Below are positions 58,839 to 64,000 of a DNA stretch of 64,000 nucleotides, piece after piece; position 1 is the first letter of the stretch, and every line of letters starts with the position of its first letter. Position numbers and translations under genes: made by a program. The DNA is from Drosophila persimilis (lineage: Eukaryota; Arthropoda; Insecta; Diptera; Drosophilidae). Where the stretch lies: NCBI RefSeq assembly GCF_003286085.1, contig NW_020825324.1, forward strand, positions 2,170,001-2,234,000. The letters run 5' to 3'. Under the pieces are notes generated by a model that ran no database searches, was not told the DNA's origin, and saw nothing but the letters and a program-made list of their open reading frames with translations.

Positions 58839-60037
58839 GTGTGGTGCGGTTGTCAGGCAAATTGATTTGTCCAGCAGCTATTGCACTCTTCTGGGAACGG
58901 GAATGATGCAGAAAAGAGAAAAGCCCCCAATGCAAATACAGAAAAGCCCACAGGAGGAAAGGAAAGGAAGCGCGGCCATAACCGTCATCACTTTAATAAC
59001 CAATCGCCTCAAAAGAAAAGCCAGGCAAAGGAGTCGCAGTCACGAAAAAACTAGTTTTCCCCCCCACCCCACCCCACCCCACCCCATTCACAAACAGCGG
59101 AAATCGTTAACTTTTTTCAAGCCAAACAAAAAGCCAAAGACCCATAATTGATGCGGAGATGGAAACAGAGACACAGAGAGAGACACAGAGAGAGAGAGAG
59201 GGAGAAACCAGTTAGAAGCGGATAAGCAACAACCGGGGGGAAGTTTTGTCCAGAATACGTTTTAAACTCTCAGATTCGAGTGCATAGAACGAGTACTTCA
59301 AAGATCAATCAGAGATATATTCAAGGGAAGGTTCTACCAAGTCCTACGATGCAGTGCATTCCTCCGTCTATACAAGGAGGCCAACCACCTGCGTACTCGC
59401 CAACCCCAGGCTCACTCGCCCTGTCTCTCCACTCGCTCCAGGTAATACATTAATCGCATCCCATCGCCATGGAGGGTTTCCCATGAACTTTGCTGGGGTG
59501 CATCCAAATGCTGTCTGTCTTTGTTTTTGTGATCTCTTTATTCAATTGCCATTTGCTTTTGAGCACATCAAATTTGACACATTGTCTGTGGAGTCAACTC
59601 ATTGAACTAATTGAATTTGGGACACACGATCGAACGACCCCAAGCATCCGTCCATCGATCGATCGATTTAATTAGACGTCGTGCACAGCAAACCGAACGA
59701 CTGTCGCATTTCGAGCACGTACTCGGACAATGGACAATGGACAATGGCCAATGCAACTGGCAGCCCGGTATCCCGGCGGCTCTAAACAGGCTGCCATGGC
59801 CAGGCACAGTGCTTTGAGGGAGCACCCCTTACGAAAGGGGAATACAATTCTATTGAATGCAAATCGGCTTTGCTCCAGTGTGCCCCAGTGTGTACTCGTC
59901 TTTGCTCTTCTCGCCTCGTCTCGAGTCTCGTTGTCGATGTGCCAGAACTTACGAGAGTACTCGTACGAGTCTTTGGTCTCGCTCGTCTCTGTATTGCTCT
60001 GGTGCCCAGGTCTCTGGTCATTCACATTATCGTTGTT

Positions 60038-60055
60038 CCCCCCCCCCCCCCCCCC
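60038..60055. repeat. Poly-C run (18)
   Basis: Eighteen C residues, then a CCCC-rich tail (TCCCCCACCCTCACCCCC). Confidence 0.9.
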
Positions 60056-60235
60056 TCCCCCACCCTCACCCCCTGCTCTTCACTGCCTCTCTCCGTGGAG
60101 AAGGAGAAGGAGGAGGCATGGGGCCATGGGTGTGTGTGTGTGTTTGTTCATCTTTATTTCTTGTGCGTGCAAAAATTTAACAATTGCAGAAATTGAAACT
60201 TTTGCCTGTTGTTTGTAGTCAAAGTCTGTGCTTGT

Positions 60236-60254
60236 CCCCCCCCCCCCCCCCCCC
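60236..60254. repeat. Poly-C run (19)
   Basis: Nineteen C residues, about 180 bp from the previous run. Together the two could form i-motif or, on the other strand, G-quadruplex structures. Confidence 0.9.
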
Positions 60255-60320
60255 ACTACCCCCTTTGCCCGCTGCACTCTCAACTGCTGCAAAGAAAACT
60301 TTCAGACATGAAAATCATAA

Positions 60321-60345
60321 AAATAAAATAAAATAAAATAAAATG
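60321..60345. repeat. (AAAAT)n repeat
   Basis: Four to five AAAAT units (AAAATAAAAT runs). Confidence 0.85.
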
Positions 60346-61587
60346 TGCACACGTTTGCCTGTTTCTGCCCTGCAGACAGACGCTTAATATGCCAATGCAC
60401 TTTGAGGGCGTGGCCAGAGGGGGCTGGCAGGGGGCTGGCCGGGGGAGTGCAGCTTGTTGTTGTAGACTTTTGCAGACTTTTTGCTTGTTCTCACTCACAT
60501 TTTCTGTTTATTTAATCTCTCGCCCCCAAAAACTGATATTCTCAAGTAATGCACAAACATCGAAGCCGAGCGGTTGGGGTGGGGCCCAGAATTAAAGCAA
60601 TTTCAAATTTATATTTCAATATTTGCTCTGTTCGAGAGGCAGAAAGAACCACAGAATCTTATCCAAAGTCAAAGAGCATTAATAGTGGATCTATGGAACA
60701 TGCCTTTGATCTTTAACAGTGGATCCAGTATGGTCCCTAAAACACAGCTATATTTTCCGATCTCTGCTTGAGAAAAACAAGAAAGTAAGGAATAGTTTTG
60801 GCACTCAATTGATCGAAAGCTCTCGGGCTCTTTCATTATACGTATATATTTTCAGGGAATTATTCAACGCCAGTCAATCAGTCTTCGCTCTGTCTCTGTC
60901 TCTGCGTCTGCGAATCCCTGGGCCCAACGAGTACGCCACAGGGGACAGGGGATAGTCGAGGCAGTACTTGCAAAATATGTGCCCAAATATACAGCAAGAA
61001 GAGTCGAATCTCCACAGATTCCAAGGGGATCGTGAGAGCGATGATGGGCCCCAATGCCTCTCCACTCCTCCAACGCTGGCCGCTCTCGATCTCAGCTGTG
61101 GGTCGCCATGGCTTGTGGGGAGGGAACTTTCTCTGTTACCCCTCCCGGACTCCTCTCCCCCTTTGGCCGCCCTCTTTGCTAATCATCGACTGTCATGCAA
61201 CTTGATTCAATTATCATGATTTTGTTTGAATGTGGGACTTTGTATGGAGTCACCCGCTACCACCCACTACCACCCACAGCACCCACTATCCCCAGAGTTT
61301 TCTTTTTTCTTTTTTCTTTTTTTTTCTGCTGTTTTCCAGAAGCGTGGGAAACCTAACAAGCTTACGGATGATATTATTTTTTGTTCTTTTTGTACCTCAT
61401 GCAATTATTCAATTTGTGGGCAGTCATTACCGCGCCCCCGCCCCCTCGCATCGCCCCCACACTTGGAGGTAATTCTGTGAGGCGTATAGATTTTCCAAGA
61501 GCTCCCCCAATTAGCTGGAAGCACAGTGAAGACCATCGACCCTCAACAGGCAGCTTTCCTCCCAGTCGGAGATTTTCGTTCATGGAG

Positions 61588-61632
61588 GCTCAACGCTCAA
61601 CGCTCAACGCTCAACGCTCAACGCTCAACGCT
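61588..61632. repeat. (GCTCAAC)6 minisatellite
   Basis: Six perfect copies of a 7-bp unit. Confidence 0.95.
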
Positions 61633-62535
61633 TGGGCCTGACTGTACTCAATGGATTGACAGCTAAGCGATGCGTAAATGCAAAATTAAAATTAAAATCA
61701 AATTTCGTTGCAATTTTCTTTTATTTTTCACTCCCATTGATTGGGGCCCCCCCTTGTCTCTCCTGCTCTTTCGCTCGGCCATTTGTTTGTTTCATTAATT
61801 AATCAATGCTGACATCACGCATACGCAACGTGTGCTGCATATGCAATTTCTGTGCGCTGCAGGACCGTGGAGAGGGGGGGGGGGGGGAGAGAAAAATGTC
61901 GAATTGAATGGCCAGCATAATGCTGGTTATAGACATATGTTAAGCTCAGGGATTCCAGGGATTCCAGGGATTCAGGGTACCATAATCGCAGGCCTTGCCT
62001 CCCCCGTTCAGGCCAGGCACCAGACTTCGTCCTGTATGCACCAGCATGAAAAGGCCTCAACGAATCGCTTGGGCGCCTTTTTGAACGGCGTGAGAACCGA
62101 AAATTTCGTTCTTTTCTTCTCGCTCACTTTCGAATTGATTCTCCGCTGTGGCGAGAGTGAGCAAGCAATACTGCGGAGTCATGCAGGACTCTTCTAGTCG
62201 GTGGCTTCTTTGGTTTCTTTGAATTATAAAACGCTTTTTGCCTGGGGTGTACAAAAAGGACATTAAATGCTTTCCGCACTACAAAACGCACGCCGAAGCA
62301 ACCCCATCCGCCGTCGCACTCTATCGCCGTCTCTCTGAGTATCTTTCACTCCCTCTGTCCCTCTGTCTCCTGCCATGGCCAAAAATTGCTTTGGCGTCGC
62401 ATAATCGCCGCAGTGTTGCAGCAACATCAACAGCAAAAATCCCATTTCTCTAGTAAAAGTAATTTCTATGCAAAGCCAACAGCAACAATGGCTAGGAATA
62501 CTTTAGCAGAGAGAGTCGGCGATAGAGGAGAGATG

Positions 62536-62576
62536 CAGTGGCAGAGGCAGAGGCAGAGGCAGTGGCAGAGGCAGAG
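62536..62576. repeat. (GGCAGA)n hexamer repeat
   Basis: About six GGCAGA units with GGCAGT variants. Confidence 0.9.
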
Positions 62577-63756
62577 TGACAAAACGGTACTTTTGGGTGA
62601 GCATATTTATGACGTGTGTGTATGACTGGAGGCCAAGAGGGAGTTCGAGGGAGAAGGACGAACAACCGCCATGCCATTGAGGAGAAACCGCACCCCCTCA
62701 CACACACACACACGCACACACACAGACACATGTCAGGGAAATAATTCGGTAGACAAAAAAAGGGCAGAAGAAGCTCAAGAAATACGTATACGACGAGTGT
62801 GCCGTAAATAAAAATCCACACAAAAGCGAAACACAGGGGCTGCAAAAGAGCAACAGAGTCGCAGGAGTCGCAGGAGGCTACCAGGAAGCCATGGAATCTG
62901 CAAAGAGAAACCATGGGGGGGGGACTCGTGTCTAGACCTGCGAATAAGGCCAACGACCAGCACCTGGTCTCAAGCTTGGCTGCAGACACGGCCATGTATT
63001 CAATGATCTTTCTATGCCACGACTGAGCGGCACCTCGAAAAGGGAAACGGAACCCACATTCCAGATCGATTTCCTGTTTATGTAAATGCCGCCATCGCTT
63101 ACGTGCCCCACCCACCGCCACCCACCGCCACCCATGATGCCCCGAATGGAATGAAATGACGCTGCACATTGGCGATTCTCTTTTGCCGTTTCTTTGGACC
63201 AAAATTTAGTATCACATAATAAAAATACACGGAAATAGGAAGGGGAATGCCGAAAAAACGTATTGAAAGGAAAACAACAAAATGGACACTGAATGGACAA
63301 CTAACAAGGAAGCGAGGACACGAGGAAACTCTCTCCCTCTCCCTCACTCCCTCGACCACTTTCTGCTGGCGTGGCTCAAGCACGTAAGTGGGTGGGGGGG
63401 AGGGGGGGGGGGTGAAAGCAGCTTAACAACTCAAACATCCTTGGCCACCCACGGGCCCATTCGTGCCACCTGGCCGGGGCCTTGGTCCAGGCGTTTGGCG
63501 CCGAATCGAATTTGTGTTTCATTCAGCAAATACTTCGTACTTCGTACTTCGTACAGCGGGGGGCGGCGAAGGGGGCAGGGTAAAGGGTAAAGTGTGTTGA
63601 CATTGGCCAACACTAAGCGGCAATGCCACAAATGCTCGCACACCCGCCGCCAATCGAGTGCTGTGTTCAATCGAATAGGAGGCAGGCGGGCGGGCGGGCG
63701 GACAAGGGCAGACAAGAACCAATGGAGTAGAAAAATAAAATTAAATTGAAAAATAA

Positions 63757-63783
63757 AGGAAAGGAAAGGAAAGGAAAGGAAAG
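63757..63783. repeat. (AAAGG)n repeat just inside the intron of the leftward gene
   Basis: Five AAAGG units lie on the + strand. On the minus strand they form a CCTTT run beginning about 8 bp after the donor of the exon at 63791-63981. Confidence 0.9.
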
Positions 63784-63790
63784 AACTTAC

Positions 63791-63981
63791 CTGTGCCTTT
63801 CCTGCTCGAGGATGCCTCCTGGGGGCGGGGGACTCGGTGTCCACACAGTTGTTGCCTTCGCGTTGTCTCGATCTATCGAATCTATCGCGTGTGATCGAAA
63901 CATCAAGCGAGCCTCGATTCCAGCAGCAAACAGCCCCGTCATGCCCACGTCATGTCTATTGTTTGTGCAGTTTTCGGGCAT
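63791..63981 (-). CDS. Candidate initiator coding exon of an unrecognised leftward gene
   Basis: On the minus strand an ATG (complement of 63979-63981) has A at -3 (GAGAATGC), with an in-frame TAG six bases upstream, so it is the first start of its frame. The frame runs 63 codons plus 2 nt and meets a perfect donor (GCACAG|GTAAGT, GT at 63790-63789; phase 2). The peptide begins MPENCTNNRHDVG, contains GLFAAGIEARLMFRSHAID, and ends in a Pro-rich TPSPPPPGG and EQERH. It is not repeat-derived and uses ordinary fly codons. It has no signal peptide or membrane segment, so it is probably intracellular. I do not recognise the family. The remaining exons must lie to the left; the only phase-compatible candidate I found is 56038-56134. 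Confidence 0.42.
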
Positions 63982-64000
63982 TCTCTAGTCCACCTGCTTC

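Larger units (their letters stand above)
56135..63790. other. Non-coding stretch, possibly intron of the leftward gene
   Basis: No firm exon is present. Contents: a 138-codon ATG frame (56416-56832) of doubtful status, (GTTAAC)5, a reversed CGAGTA array (58007-58300), a TG array (58795-58834), poly-C runs, 7-bp GCTCAAC repeats (61588-61632) and purine-rich hexamers (62536-62576). Several isolated donor- or acceptor-like sites are described under findings. Confidence 0.45.

Noticed and set aside
62492..63202. 236-codon minus-strand frame
   Set aside because: It reads through GGCAGA and CA repeats (poly-Cys-Val and Ala-Ser runs) and has no family resemblance. The low stop density comes from repeats.
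1..64000. tRNA, rRNA, CRISPR, prokaryotic operon or viral sequence
   Set aside because: No tRNA A/B-box pair in proper spacing, no rRNA-like sequence, no spaced direct-repeat array of CRISPR type, and no viral-like polyprotein frame were noticed. The arrays present are eukaryotic simple repeats and minisatellites.

Overview
The window looks like euchromatic DNA of a fly, most likely Drosophila. The grounds are: very long (GA)n and (CA)n arrays, (CAG)n/(TTG)n triplets, A+T-rich spacers alternating with GC-richer spacers, a TATA-less Inr+DPE core promoter match, Drosophila-type splice signals and start-codon context, and gene sparsity that fits long 5' introns. The density of dinucleotide arrays and of G/C homopolymers would suit an obscura-group species, but I cannot prove the species from sequence alone. 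Nothing bacterial or viral is visible. Nearly all long open frames in the window are low-complexity or chance frames inside introns or intergenic DNA.

Layout. (1) 1-1454: repeat-rich flank. (2) About 1455-2281: candidate promoter and untranslated first exon on the + strand, with an initiator at 1758-1763, an exactly spaced DPE at 1787-1791 and a consensus donor after 2281. (3) 2282-28474: about 26 kb without a convincing coding exon, probably a first intron. It holds microsatellites, several A+T islands with internal duplications, and one candidate non-coding exon (14832-15024). (4) 28475-29737: the best-supported gene part, an exon with an 821-nt leader followed by an ATG at 29296 and 147 codons to a consensus phase-1 donor. 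The protein start is basic and Gln/His-rich, then has a hydrophobic signal or anchor segment, so the product is probably secreted or a surface protein. I do not recognise the gene. (5) 29738-63790: mostly non-coding, presumably the next intron of the same gene plus intergenic or nested-gene DNA. It contains a second GC-rich promoter-like segment near 36.05-36.55 kb and many simple repeats. (6) 63791-63981, minus strand: a candidate initiator coding exon (63 codons plus 2 nt, perfect CAG|GTAAGT donor) of a gene running leftward. A phase-compatible second exon may lie at 56038-56134.

The clearest structures not explained by genes are these: two large degenerate arrays built on CGAGTA/GAGTAAC that sit in opposite orientation 19 kb apart; a 650-bp degenerate ATACTAGAAAAATACC array just inside the intron after the coding exon; several A+T-rich segments tandemly duplicated with spacings of 172-231 bp; a perfect 11-bp-arm palindrome at 23052-23074; a triplet of CACTTCAAGTG palindromes resembling NK-2 homeodomain sites; a 31-G homopolymer beside the second promoter-like segment; (GTTAAC)5; and a dispersed 14-mer TAGAGGGTATCCCG with near copies. 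I did not find convincing evidence of a wholly new biological system.
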